64,000 bases of DNA, taken from NCBI GenBank assembly GCA_028284045.1, contig JANQSN010000017.1, positions 1 through 64,000 of the forward strand, written 5' to 3'. Positions within the stretch are counted from its first letter, which is position 1. Each line of letters begins with the position of its first letter. Below, in pieces: positions 16,436 to 27,739 of the stretch. Below the pieces are notes generated by a model, which was not told the DNA's origin, did no database searches, and saw only the letters and a list, made by a program, of their open reading frames with translations. Origin of the DNA: Alphaproteobacteria bacterium (lineage in GTDB: Bacteria > Pseudomonadota > Alphaproteobacteria > DSM-16000 > Inquilinaceae). Both the position numbers and the translations under genes were made by a program.

Positions 16436-18892
16436 ATGTCGACGAAACCGGAGATCGAGCCCCTCGGCGTGTCCACCCGCGGCGGGTCCCCCCTCGACGT
16501 GACCACGATCGACCGCGCGGCGGATGCCGCGGCCCGGCAGATCCCGCCGGTCTGGCCCATCGCCTCCTACGTCGCGGTCAATCCCTTCCTCGGCCAGACG
16601 ACACAGTCGCTGGCCGAAGTGGGCGCGCGCCTGGGCCGCGTCGGCGCCATTCCGGTGTGCATGCCGCGCGCCTGGTATCGGGAGCGGATCGGCAACGGGA
16701 CGATCACGCAAGCGGACTTGGCCGCCGCACTCGAAGCGTCACCCCACGCCGGCAAGCCCGGCGACGTCGCCGCGCTGACCGCGGCGGCAGCGGAGGCGGC
16801 ACCGGCGCAGCCCACCTTGCCGACGGTGGCGGACCTCGCGGCCGCGGCGAGCGGAACGGATTGGCCGGGCCTGATCGCCGACCGCTTCGGCGCCTGGGCG
16901 GGCGGCTACTTCGATCGCGGCCAAGCACTCTGGGCGGCCCCGCGTGGCCGCAACACCTGGTCGGCCTTTCGCGCCTATGCGACACACGACCTGACGCCGG
17001 AGATCATGGGGCTCGACGGGTTCGCCGCCTTCGTGGCGGAGGCGCCGGAGAGCGCGGCGGCGGCGATCACGCGCGCTGCGAACCGGCTGGGCCTCGGCGA
17101 AGCGGCACTGGACACGTACTTCCATCAACTGCTGCTGTCGCTTGGCGGTTGGGCGCAGTTCGCGCGCTACGAGCTTTGGCGTGCCGAGCTTCTCGGCGAG
17201 GCCGACGCGACGATCACCGATCTGCTGGCGATCCGGCTGCTTTGGGAAGAGGCCCTGTTCTGCCGGCACGAAGCGGCGATCCTGGACCGCTGGCAGTCGG
17301 TACGGGCCGACCACGCGACGCCGGTCGCGCCGCAGGCGGCCGGCATCGTCGACGAGGTCTTGCAGGAGGCCGCCGAGCGCGCCGCCCAGCGCGCCTTGGG
17401 CGAGGCGCTCGCGGCCCCACCCCCCGCTTGCGAGGAGGCGCGCCCTGCGCTGCAGGCCGCCTTCTGCATCGATGTGCGCTCGGAGATCTTCCGGCGGTCG
17501 CTCGAAGCGGTCGATCCGGCGATCCGCACGCTGGGCTTCGCCGGCTTCTTCGGCGTGTTCGCCAAGCATCGCCGCTTCGCCTCCGACGTCGAGGAGCTGC
17601 GCTTGCCGGTTCTCCTCAACCCCACGGTCTCCTCCTGCTCCGGCCACGCGGACGAAGCGCCGGACGACCTGGCCACGCGGTATGCCGCCCGTGCCCGGCG
17701 GGCCTGGGGTCGCTTCAAACTGGCGGCCGTGTCGTCCTTCGCGTTCGTCGAGGCGATGGGGCCGGTCTATGTCGCAAAGCTTGTCCGCGAGGCCTTGGGT
17801 CTGAGCGCGATGGCGGCACCGAACGACCCGACGCCCCGCTTCGATCCCGACCTTGATCTCGCGACGCGGATCACGGCGGCGGAGACGGTGCTGCGCGCCA
17901 TGTCGCTGACCCGCGGCTTTGCGAGGGTCGTGGTGCTCGCCGGCCATGGCGCCAACGTGGTCAACAATCCGCATGCCAGCGGGCTGCACTGCGGCGCCTG
18001 TGGCGGCTATTCGGGCGAGGTGAACGCCAGGCTTCTGGCGCTGCTGCTGAATGACCGGCCGACGCGCGCGGGATTGGCGGCGCGCGGCATCGAGGTGCCG
18101 GCGGACACGCTCTTCGTCGGCGCGCTGCATGACACCACCACCGACACGATCACCCTCTACGACCGGGATGCGGCGGCCGCGGACCATGCGAGCGACCTCG
18201 CACAGGCGCGCCGGTGGTTCGCCGCCGCCGGCAAGGCGGCGCGCGGCGAGCGGGTGGCGCGTCTGCCCCGCGCCTCGGCGGAGGACGACATTCCCTCCCG
18301 CGCCCGCGACTGGGCGGAGGTCCGTCCGGAATGGGCGCTGGCCGGCTGCAAGGCCTTCATCGCCGCGCCGCGCGCGCGCACGCTCGGACGCAGCCTGAAG
18401 GGGCGGGCCTTCCTGCACGACTACGACTGGCACCAGGACAGCGCGCATGGGTTCGGCGTGCTCGAACTGATCATGACCGCGCCGGTCGTGGTCGCGAGCT
18501 GGATCAGTCTGCAGTACTACGGCTCGACCGTCGCGCCGCAGACCTTCGGGTCGGGCAACAAGCTGCTGCACAACGTGGTGGGCGGCATCGGCGTCTTCGA
18601 GGGCAATGGCGGCCTGATGCGGGCCGGCCTGCCTTGGCAATCGGTGCATGACGGCGAAGCCTATGCCCATGAACCGCTCAGACTGTCGGTCTGCATCGAA
18701 GCGCCGCGCGAGGCGATGAACGACATCCTGGCGCGTCACGACGGCGTGCGTGCACTGTTCGACCACCGCTGGCTGCATCTCTTCGCGATGGACGACGACG
18801 GACGGCTCGCCCACCGCTATACAGGCGATCTGAACTGGGAAGCGGTAGCCATGCCGGCCGCCGCGCCGCACGCGCTGGACGCCGTCGCCTGA
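16436..18892 (+). CDS. dabA: DabA, zinc carbonic-anhydrase-like subunit of the inorganic-carbon pump (DUF2309)
   Basis: Encodes 818 residues of the DUF2309/UPF0753 family. The predicted zinc site is intact: C344 and D346 in 'FCIDVRSE', H504 in '[11 protein letters not shown]' and C519 in '[11 protein letters not shown]', with the 15-residue H-to-C spacing known from the characterised Halothiobacillus DabA (ligands C351, D353, H524, C539). Conserved 'YVAVNPF' near the N-terminus and '[10 protein letters not shown]' near the C-terminus also fit. DabA is thought to hydrate CO2 vectorially while bound to the membrane through DabB. The start ATG at 16436 is preceded by 'gagagga'. The dabB-dabA order and LysR neighbour are standard for DAB operons. 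Confidence 0.94.
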   Translation: MSTKPEIEPLGVSTRGGSPLDVTTIDRAADAAARQIPPVWPIASYVAVNPFLGQTTQSLAEVGARLGRVGAIPVCMPRAWYRERIGNGTITQADLAAALEASPHAGKPGDVAALTAAAAEAAPAQPTLPTVADLAAAASGTDWPGLIADRFGAWAGGYFDRGQALWAAPRGRNTWSAFRAYATHDLTPEIMGLDGFAAFVAEAPESAAAAITRAANRLGLGEAALDTYFHQLLLSLGGWAQFARYELWRAELLGEADATITDLLAIRLLWEEALFCRHEAAILDRWQSVRADHATPVAPQAAGIVDEVLQEAAERAAQRALGEALAAPPPACEEARPALQAAFCIDVRSEIFRRSLEAVDPAIRTLGFAGFFGVFAKHRRFASDVEELRLPVLLNPTVSSCSGHADEAPDDLATRYAARARRAWGRFKLAAVSSFAFVEAMGPVYVAKLVREALGLSAMAAPNDPTPRFDPDLDLATRITAAETVLRAMSLTRGFARVVVLAGHGANVVNNPHASGLHCGACGGYSGEVNARLLALLLNDRPTRAGLAARGIEVPADTLFVGALHDTTTDTITLYDRDAAAADHASDLAQARRWFAAAGKAARGERVARLPRASAEDDIPSRARDWAEVRPEWALAGCKAFIAAPRARTLGRSLKGRAFLHDYDWHQDSAHGFGVLELIMTAPVVVASWISLQYYGSTVAPQTFGSGNKLLHNVVGGIGVFEGNGGLMRAGLPWQSVHDGEAYAHEPLRLSVCIEAPREAMNDILARHDGVRALFDHRWLHLFAMDDDGRLAHRYTGDLNWEAVAMPAAAPHALDAVA

Positions 18893-18970
18893 CCGGGCAG
18901 GACCAGGATGGTCCCGTCCGGTGCTGACGGCGCCGCGCTCTGGGCCGCAACACCGCCGACACCTGCCACG

Positions 18971-19579
18971 ATGACCGACCATGCCGATGTCGACCGGCCG
19001 CCCACCCCAACGGCCTCTGGGCTGCCCGCGCCGCTGGTCCGCATCTGCTTCGCCAGCCGGGACGGCCAGGCCCGCAAGATCGCCGGCCGCCTGGTCGAGC
19101 GCCTGGGCGACGACGGTGTCGCCGTCGACATGCTGGATCTCGTGCCGGCGCCGCCGGTGGCCGAGGCCGTTGACGGCGCCTCTCTGGTGGTGGTGGTCGC
19201 GGCGGTGCTCTACGGCAAGCACCTGAAGGATGCGCAGCGCTTCCTGGCGGCCTACCAACAACACGCCGAGACGCCGCCGCTGGCGCTCGCCTCGGTCAAC
19301 CTGACCGCCCGCAAGCCGGGGAAGCGGACGGCCGAAACCAATCCGTATCTGAGGAAGCTGATCGCCCGGCTCGGCCTGCAGCCGGTGGCCACGGCGGTCT
19401 TCGCGGGCCGGCTGAACTATCCGGCCTACCGGTGGTCAGACCGCCAGATCATCCGGTTCATCATGCTGGTCACCGGCGGTCCGACCGACGGCAAGAGCGT
19501 CTTCGAGTACACCGACTGGCCAAGCGTCGATGCCTTCGCCGCGGAGATCCGGGCCGCCCTGCCGTCGATCCGGGCCTAG
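18971..19579 (+). CDS. hemG: Flavodoxin-domain protoporphyrinogen oxidase-like protein
   Basis: Encodes 202 residues with a flavodoxin-type fold: 'ICFASRDGQARKIAGRL' is the FMN phosphate loop, and 'VVVAAVLYGKHLKDAQRF', 'NPYLRKL' and 'FAGRLNYPAYRWSDRQIIRFIM' match HemG, which oxidises protoporphyrinogen IX to protoporphyrin IX using a quinone, membrane-associated in the cytoplasm. This feeds heme and, in phototrophs, bacteriochlorophyll. It follows dabA by 78 bp and may be co-transcribed with it. The ATG at 18971 is taken as start, although 18908 is also open. A 64-bp relic of the same gene lies at 13728 on the other side of the dab unit. The long repeat at 19577 begins at its stop codon. Confidence 0.82.
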   Translation: MTDHADVDRPPTPTASGLPAPLVRICFASRDGQARKIAGRLVERLGDDGVAVDMLDLVPAPPVAEAVDGASLVVVVAAVLYGKHLKDAQRFLAAYQQHAETPPLALASVNLTARKPGKRTAETNPYLRKLIARLGLQPVATAVFAGRLNYPAYRWSDRQIIRFIMLVTGGPTDGKSVFEYTDWPSVDAFAAEIRAALPSIRA

Positions 19580-19614
19580 AGCATCCTGCGTCCGAATGGA
19601 CGCAAGATGCTCTA
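19577..19614. terminator. Strong hairpin after hemG (left half of a bipartite palindrome)
   Basis: The sequence tagagcatcctgcgtcc, loop gaat, then ggacgcaagatgctcta forms a 17-bp near-perfect stem (one C/A mismatch) beginning at the hemG stop. There is no T-run, so it is a poor intrinsic terminator by the usual rule. It pairs with a second palindrome 11 bp away. Confidence 0.7.
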
Positions 19615-19625
19615 ACACTTTGAAT

Positions 19626-19677
19626 TAGATCAACTTATCTGCGTTCAGATGATTCCATCTGAACGCAGGTTGATCTA
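19626..19677. repeat. Second palindrome of a bipartite intergenic repeat
   Basis: The outer arms tagatcaac/gttgatcta enclose the inner arms ctgcgttcagatg/catctgaacgcag with loop attc; a four-base bulge (ttat) sits on the left. The right arm contains the stop codon of the convergent ABC-transporter gene. With the hairpin at 19577-19614 it makes a two-palindrome unit joined by 'aacactttgaa', an architecture known from dispersed intergenic repeats in Alphaproteobacteria. It may serve as a bidirectional transcript end. Confidence 0.7.
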
Positions 19678-20796
19678 GATCCGCCGCTCCGTCGACGGAT
19701 CGAACAGGCTCGCGTGGCTCATATCGGCCATCAGGCGCATGGTGTCGCCGGGGCGCGTGGTGCGGCGCGGGTTGACGCGGGCGATCGCCGTCGACCCGCC
19801 CAGCTCGACATAGGTCAAGGTGTCGGCGCCGGTCGGCTCCAGCACGTCGACGCGGCAGTCGAAGGCGTGAGCGTGCTCGCGGATGCTGGCTTCGGCCTCG
19901 TTGTAGTCGGTCAGCGCCTCCGGCCGCAGGCCGAACACCACCTCGCGGTCCTTCCACTGAGCGGCGGCCGCCGGGTCGGCCAGCGGCAGCACGACGTCGC
20001 CGTCGCCGCCATTGGCCGCGCAGCGGAAACGCACGCCCAGGCCGTTGCCCTGATCCACCACCGTCGCCGGCACGAAGTTCATCGGCGGGGAGCCGACGAA
20101 GCCGCCGACATACATGTTGGCCGGCGTCTCGTAGACGTCCTGGGGCGGGGCGAGCTGCTCGATCACCCCGCCGCGCATCACCGCGATCTGGGTGGCCAGC
20201 GTCATCGCCTCGATCTGGTCGTGGGTGACGTAGACGATCGTCGTCCCCAGCCGGCCATGCAGCTTCTTGATCTCGGTGCGCATGTCGACGCGCAGCTTGG
20301 CGTCGAGATTGCTGAGCGGCTCGTCGAACAGGAAGATCTTCGGGTCGCGCACCAGCGCCCGGCCCATCGCCACCCGCTGGCGCTGCCCGCCGGAGAGCTG
20401 GGCCGGCTTGCGGTCCAACAGATGGTCGATCTGCAACAGTGCCGACGTCTTGGCGATCAGCCGCGCGCGCTCGTCCGCCGGCACGCCGCGCATCTCCAGC
20501 CCGAAGGCGATGTTCTTCTTCACCGTCATGTTCGGGTAGAGGGCGTAGGACTGGAACACCATGGCGATGTCGCGGTTCTTGGGATGCACCGCGTTGACCA
20601 CCCGCCCGTCGATGACGATCTCGCCGTCGGTGATGCTGTCCAGCCCGGCAATCATGTTCAGCAGCGTGGACTTGCCGCAGCCCGACGGCCCCAGCAGCAC
20701 CAGGAACTCGCCGCCGGCGAGGTCGAGCGAGATGCCCTTCAGCACATGGGTGTCGCCGAAGCTCTTGCGAACGTTGCGGACTTCCAGATGGGCCAT
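19675..20796 (-). CDS. Sugar ABC transporter ATP-binding protein (UgpC/MsmK type)
   Basis: Encodes 373 residues. The N-terminal nucleotide-binding domain has Walker A 'GPSGCGKST' (about 36-44), the Q-loop in 'VFQSYALYPNMTV', signature 'LSGGQRQRV', Walker B 'FLFDEPLSNLDAKLR' and the switch 'THDQIEAM'. The C-terminal 130 residues form the TOBE/OB-fold regulatory region with 'FGLRPEAL', typical of ATPases that power carbohydrate importers of the CUT1 family. It is the last gene of a four-gene leftward unit (binding protein, two permeases, ATPase), 13 bp after the second permease. Its stop lies inside a long palindrome. Confidence 0.93.
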   Translation of the reverse strand: MAHLEVRNVRKSFGDTHVLKGISLDLAGGEFLVLLGPSGCGKSTLLNMIAGLDSITDGEIVIDGRVVNAVHPKNRDIAMVFQSYALYPNMTVKKNIAFGLEMRGVPADERARLIAKTSALLQIDHLLDRKPAQLSGGQRQRVAMGRALVRDPKIFLFDEPLSNLDAKLRVDMRTEIKKLHGRLGTTIVYVTHDQIEAMTLATQIAVMRGGVIEQLAPPQDVYETPANMYVGGFVGSPPMNFVPATVVDQGNGLGVRFRCAANGGDGDVVLPLADPAAAAQWKDREVVFGLRPEALTDYNEAEASIREHAHAFDCRVDVLEPTGADTLTYVELGGSTAIARVNPRRTTRPGDTMRLMADMSHASLFDPSTERRI

Positions 20797-20809
20797 GGCG
20801 CCTGCCCCG

Positions 20810-21697
20810 CTATCCTTTCACCGAGCCGGCGGTCAGGCCGCGCACGAAGTACCGGCCGGCGACGATGTAGACCAACAGCGTCGGCAGCGCCGCGATGATC
20901 GCCGCGGCCATGTCGACATTGTAGAGCTTCACCCCGGTCGTCGTGTTCACCAGGTTGTTCAGCGCCACCGTCACCGGCTGCGCGCCGCCGGAGGTGAACG
21001 ACGCGCCGAACAGGAAATCGTTCCAGATCTGCGTGAACTGCCAGATCACCGTCACCACGATGATCGACGGCGACAGCGGCAGGATGATCCGCCAGAAGAT
21101 GGTGAAGAACCCCGCCCCGTCGATGGTCGCCGCCTTCACCAGGTCGTCCGGCAGCGTGACGTAGTAGTTGCGGAAGAACAGCGTGGTGAAGGCGATGCCG
21201 TAGACGGTGTGCACCAGCACCAGCCCGGGCACGCTGCTCGCCAGGCCCAGAAAACCCAGCGTCTGCGACATCGGCAGCAGCACCACCTGGAACGGGATGA
21301 AGGAGCCGAACAGCAGCATCCCGAACACGACATTCGCCCCGCGGAAGCGCCACTTGGTCAGCGCATAGCCGTTCAGCGCGCCGAACAGGCTGGACAGCAG
21401 CACCGCCGGCACCGCCATCAGCACCGAGTTGCGGAAATAGGGCGCAAGACCCGTGCACTCCACGCCGATGCACGCCTCGCTCCAGGCATAGCGCCAAGCG
21501 TCCAGGCTGACCGATTGCGGCCAGGCGAGCAGCGAACCGGAGCGGATCTCCTCGACGTCCTTCAGCGAGGTGGCGATCATCACCAGCATCGGCATCAGGT
21601 AGAACAGCGCGAACAGACCCAGCGCCGCATAGAGCGCGACCCGGCCGAGCCGGGCGCCCAGCGTGTCGGCCGCGGCCTGGGCGGGCAGGTTAGCCAC
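20810..21697 (-). CDS. Sugar ABC transporter permease, GtsC-like
   Basis: Encodes 295 residues from a GTG start that overlaps the upstream permease gene by 8 bp. Six membrane segments surround the CUT1 EAA-type loop 'LVKAATIDGAGFFTIFWRII', the contact point for the ATPase. Stretches such as 'NGYALTKWRFRGA', 'IPFQVVLLPMSQTLG' and 'ALNNLVNTTTGVKLYNVDMA' are strikingly like the glucose/mannose transporter permease GtsC of Pseudomonas, so a glucose-type hexose or glucoside is the likely substrate. A short periplasmic insertion contains a Cys pair (EACIGVECTG), also seen in that subfamily. Confidence 0.92.
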   Translation of the reverse strand: MANLPAQAAADTLGARLGRVALYAALGLFALFYLMPMLVMIATSLKDVEEIRSGSLLAWPQSVSLDAWRYAWSEACIGVECTGLAPYFRNSVLMAVPAVLLSSLFGALNGYALTKWRFRGANVVFGMLLFGSFIPFQVVLLPMSQTLGFLGLASSVPGLVLVHTVYGIAFTTLFFRNYYVTLPDDLVKAATIDGAGFFTIFWRIILPLSPSIIVVTVIWQFTQIWNDFLFGASFTSGGAQPVTVALNNLVNTTTGVKLYNVDMAAAIIAALPTLLVYIVAGRYFVRGLTAGSVKG

Positions 21698-22634
21698 GCT
21701 TGCCGCTCCGGATTTCCGAGTAGAGATAGGGCACGATGATCGCCGCCACCGTCGCCAGCATCATCACCGCGCTGGTGGCGGCGAAGTCCAGCCGGTCGCG
21801 CTGGAAGGCCATGTCGTACATGAAGGTCGCCGGCACCGACGTCGCCGTGCCCGGCCCCGCCGCGGTCAGCGCCATCACCAAATCGAAGGTCTTGATCGCC
21901 AGATGCATCAGGATGACGAAGGCGCTCAAGAACACCGGGCGGATCGTCGGGATGATGATGCGCCGATAGATGTTCGCCAGGCTCGCCCCATCCAGCCAGG
22001 CGGCCTTGATGATCTCGTCGTCGACCCCGCGCAGCGCCGCCAGCACCATGGCCATAACGAAGCCCGACGCCTGCCACACCGCGGCCAGCACGATGGTGTA
22101 GATCGCCATGTCCGGATCGTTGATCCAGTTGAAGGCGAACCCGGTCCAGCCGAGATCGTGCATCGCCTTCTCAAGCCCGATGCCGGGATCCAGCAGCCAT
22201 TTCCACGCGGTACCCGTGACGATGTAGGAGATCGCCATCGGATAGAGATAGATGGTGCGCAGCGCCCCTTCCGCGCGGATCCGCTGGTCCAGCAGCACGG
22301 CCAACAGGCAGCCCAGCGCCATCGACAGTCCCATGAACAGGACGCCGAACAGGAACAGGTTCTCAACCGCGGTTTCCCAGCGGCTGAGGCGCCAGATGTT
22401 CACGTAGTTCTCGAAGCCGACGATCTCGTAGCTCGGCAGCATGCGCGAGCCGGTGAGCGAGATGATCACCGTCCACAGGATGAAGCCGTAGAAGAAGATC
22501 AGCGCCGCGGCGAAGGACGGCGCGACCACCAGCTTCGACAAGTGGCGCTGCAGCCAGCCGCGCGCGCCCGCATCCCCGGCGCCCGCGTCGCCGGTGTCGG
22601 CGGCGCGGGCGGACGCGACGGCGTCTGCGGGCAT
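21690..22634 (-). CDS. Sugar ABC transporter permease, GtsB-like
   Basis: Encodes 314 residues. After a roughly 25-residue Ala/Gly-rich leader come six membrane segments of the MalF/GtsB type with the loop 'IIKAAWLDGASLANIYRRII'. Further similarity to glucose/mannose GtsB is seen at 'ENLFLFGVLFMGLSMALGC' and 'YLYPMAISYIVTGTAWKWLL'. It pairs with the following permease to make the membrane channel. Its start is 28 bp downstream of the binding-protein stop, and its own stop overlaps the next start, consistent with a single transcript. Confidence 0.92.
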   Translation of the reverse strand: MPADAVASARAADTGDAGAGDAGARGWLQRHLSKLVVAPSFAAALIFFYGFILWTVIISLTGSRMLPSYEIVGFENYVNIWRLSRWETAVENLFLFGVLFMGLSMALGCLLAVLLDQRIRAEGALRTIYLYPMAISYIVTGTAWKWLLDPGIGLEKAMHDLGWTGFAFNWINDPDMAIYTIVLAAVWQASGFVMAMVLAALRGVDDEIIKAAWLDGASLANIYRRIIIPTIRPVFLSAFVILMHLAIKTFDLVMALTAAGPGTATSVPATFMYDMAFQRDRLDFAATSAVMMLATVAAIIVPYLYSEIRSGKRG

Positions 22635-22662
22635 GCTTCAAGAACCCGGCGCGCGGGCGGCC

Positions 22663-23922
22663 CTACATCGCCAACTCGACTTCCTCCAGCAGCAGTTCCA
22701 CCGCCTCTTGGGAACTCATGTCGGAGTTGAAGTGCTGCGTCACCACGTCCAGGAACGCGCCGCGCGGCGCCCGGCCGATGGCGATCTCATGCGCCATGCT
22801 GGGCACCAGGCTGCCTTCCGCCACCGCGCTGTCGAGATCCTCCATGGAGCGCACCGCGCAGGCATCGAATGCGCTGCGGTCGAGGTCGGTGCGGGCGGGG
22901 ATCGAGCCCTTGAAGAGGTTGAAGGTCTCCTGGAAGCTTTCGCCCAGGATCAGGCCGGCCAGCAGGTCTTGGCCCGCGACCCGGTCATCGCCCTCCACCT
23001 CGAAGAAGGCGAAGCTGTCGGAGTTCAGGACGAAGCCGCTGGTCCCCGGCGTCGGCACGCACAGATAGTCCTCGTCCGGCGTCAGCTCCGACGCGGCGAA
23101 CTCGCCCTTGGCCCAGTCGCCCATGATCTGCATGGCGGCCTCGCCATTCATCACCATGCCCGTCGCCAGGTTCCAGTCGCGCCCCGGGAAGTTCGGATCG
23201 ACATAGCCGGTGATGCGGCGCATCTGGTCGAACACGGCGATCATGGTGTCGCTGGTCAGCGCATCGGCGTCCAACTCCACCAGCGCCTGACGGTAGAAGT
23301 CCGGCCCGCCGAGGCCCAGCACGACGGTCTCGAACACCGTGGCGTCCTGCCAGGGCTGGCCGCCATGGGCGAGCGGGGTGATCCCGGCCTCCAGCAGCGC
23401 ATCGGCCGTGGCATTGAATTCATCCCAGGTAGTGGGCACCTCTGCGCCGACCTCGGCCAGCACCTCCGGATTGATCCACAGCCAGTTGACCCGGTGGATG
23501 TTCACCGGCACGGCGACGTACTGGTCGTCATAGGTGACGATGTCGCGCAACAGCGGCGGCAGGATGTCGTCCCAGCCGGCCTCGGCCGCGACCGCGTCGA
23601 GGTTGGCCAGCACCCCTTCCGCCGCCCAGTCGTGGATGTTGGGGCCCTTGATCTGCACCGCGGTCGGCGGGTCGCCGGCCAGCACGCGCGAGCGCAGCAC
23701 CGTCGCCTGGGCGTCGCCGCCGCCGCCGGCCACCGGTGCATCGACCCAGGTGCCGCCGGCCGCCTCGAACTCCTCCTGCAGCGCGGCGACCGCCCGAGCC
23801 TCGCCGCCCGACGTCCAGTAGTGCAGCACTTCCGCCGTCTGGGCCTGGGCTCCGGTGCCCGCAAGAGCGGTGGCGAGACCGACGGCAAGGCCGAGGGTCC
23901 GGCCGGTCGTGGCGCGGTGCAT
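22663..23922 (-). CDS. Sugar ABC transporter substrate-binding protein, GtsA-like
   Basis: Encodes 419 residues. A signal peptide (1-27, cleavage near GAQA-Q) directs it to the periplasm. The family-1 solute-binding fold begins 'AEVLHYWTSGGEARAVAALQ', the opening typical of glucose/mannose-type binding proteins, and includes 'VNIHRVNWLWIN' and 'AMQIMGDWAKGEF'. As first gene of the unit it is expected to be the most highly expressed. The 138-bp upstream gap, shared with no divergent gene, should hold the promoter. The substrate is inferred as glucose, mannose or a small glucoside. Confidence 0.92.
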   Translation of the reverse strand: MHRATTGRTLGLAVGLATALAGTGAQAQTAEVLHYWTSGGEARAVAALQEEFEAAGGTWVDAPVAGGGGDAQATVLRSRVLAGDPPTAVQIKGPNIHDWAAEGVLANLDAVAAEAGWDDILPPLLRDIVTYDDQYVAVPVNIHRVNWLWINPEVLAEVGAEVPTTWDEFNATADALLEAGITPLAHGGQPWQDATVFETVVLGLGGPDFYRQALVELDADALTSDTMIAVFDQMRRITGYVDPNFPGRDWNLATGMVMNGEAAMQIMGDWAKGEFAASELTPDEDYLCVPTPGTSGFVLNSDSFAFFEVEGDDRVAGQDLLAGLILGESFQETFNLFKGSIPARTDLDRSAFDACAVRSMEDLDSAVAEGSLVPSMAHEIAIGRAPRGAFLDVVTQHFNSDMSSQEAVELLLEEVELAM

Positions 23923-24060
23923 GATATCTTCATCCTCCCTTGGGCGCCTTGCAGGACGGGCTTAACCGTCGCCAGGCTTCTTGATTACTTATCGCCATGC
24001 TGACGGAGCCGATGCGCCGTGACAAGAGCATGTCTGGCGCCAGGCCCCCACCGCCGTCAA

Positions 24061-24840
24061 CTACAGCGTGCCGTTGAAGGCGCCGCCGTCCAGCAGCAGG
24101 TTCTGGCCGGTGACGAACCCGCCGTATCGGCTGCACAGGAAGGCGCAGGCCGCGCCGAACTCGTCGGCATCGCCGAAGCGGCCGGCCGGGTTCTCCGTGC
24201 GGCGCCGTGCCTTCGCCTCGTCCAGCGAGATGCCCGCGCTCTTGGCGAAGCCCTGCAGGGTCTGGCCGAGCCGGTCGGTGTCGAACGGCCCCGGCAGCAG
24301 ATTGTTGATGGTGACGTTGTGCGCCACCGTCTGGCGGGCGAGGCCGGCGAGAAAGCCGGTCAGGCCGGCGCGCGCGCCGTTCGACAGGCCCAAGCTCGGG
24401 ATCGGCGCCTTCACCGCGGCCGACGTGATGGTGACGATGCGGCCGAATCGCCGCTCGATCATGCCGTCGACCGTGGCGCGCACGAAGGCGATCGGCGTCA
24501 GCATGTTGGCGTCCAGCGCCTTGATCCAGTCCTCGCGGTCCCAGTCCCGGAAATCGCCGGGCGGCGGGCCGCCCGCGTTGTTCACCAGGATGTCGGGGTC
24601 GGGACAGGCCGCCAGCACGGCGGCGCGCCCATCCTCGGTGGTTACATCCGCGGCGATGGCCACCGGCGCCGGCCCGCCCTCGCCGGCCACCAGCGCCGCG
24701 GCCTCCGCCAGCACGTCCGGCCGCCGCGCCGCCATCACCACGGCCACCCCCTCGCGCGCCAGATGCCGCGCGCAGGCCAGCCCCAGCCCGCGGCTTGCCG
24801 CACAGACGATGGCCTTGCGGCCGGCAATACCGAGATCCAT
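24061..24840 (-). CDS. SDR-family oxidoreductase lacking the usual Tyr-Lys pair
   Basis: Encodes 259 residues. The dinucleotide site is degenerate: 'IVCAASRGLGLACARHLA' replaces TGxxxGIG but keeps the glycine pattern. 'NNAGGPPPGDF' and the structural 'NMLTPI' are present, and the C-terminal 'GQNLLLDGGAFNG' is typical. At the catalytic site, where YxxxK is expected, the sequence reads 'LSNGARAGLT': Ser replaces Tyr and Arg replaces Lys. This matches a known SDR subgroup annotated as 3-oxoacyl-ACP reductase-like whose activity is unclear. It lies downstream of the sugar-transporter operon start and reads leftward toward it, with 138 bp between. Confidence 0.85.
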   Translation of the reverse strand: MDLGIAGRKAIVCAASRGLGLACARHLAREGVAVVMAARRPDVLAEAAALVAGEGGPAPVAIAADVTTEDGRAAVLAACPDPDILVNNAGGPPPGDFRDWDREDWIKALDANMLTPIAFVRATVDGMIERRFGRIVTITSAAVKAPIPSLGLSNGARAGLTGFLAGLARQTVAHNVTINNLLPGPFDTDRLGQTLQGFAKSAGISLDEAKARRRTENPAGRFGDADEFGAACAFLCSRYGGFVTGQNLLLDGGAFNGTL

Positions 24841-25057
24841 GGGGGTGTTCCTTGACGCCGTTGCGTATCCTCACCGGGCACACGACCCAGGCAGCGGACA
24901 CAAAGCGGAGAATCGATGCCCGCGCAACAGCACTGTGCGGGAACACCCGCTACGGTAACCCCCACGGGCACGCTGGCATCCAAGGCGCGGTCGCTGGCAT
25001 GATCGCCGCCGCCGCCGTGCCCTTGCCATAGCCTCTGCACTCAAGGACCGACGCCCG

Positions 25058-27709
<2,652 letters not shown>

Positions 27710-27739
27710 GTGTCCGCCTCTACCGACCCTGGAGCCCCC

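Noticed and set aside
14801-16711. 636-residue open frame antisense to dabB
   Set aside because: It is Arg/Gln/His-rich without motifs, whereas dabB on the plus strand has the antiporter helices.
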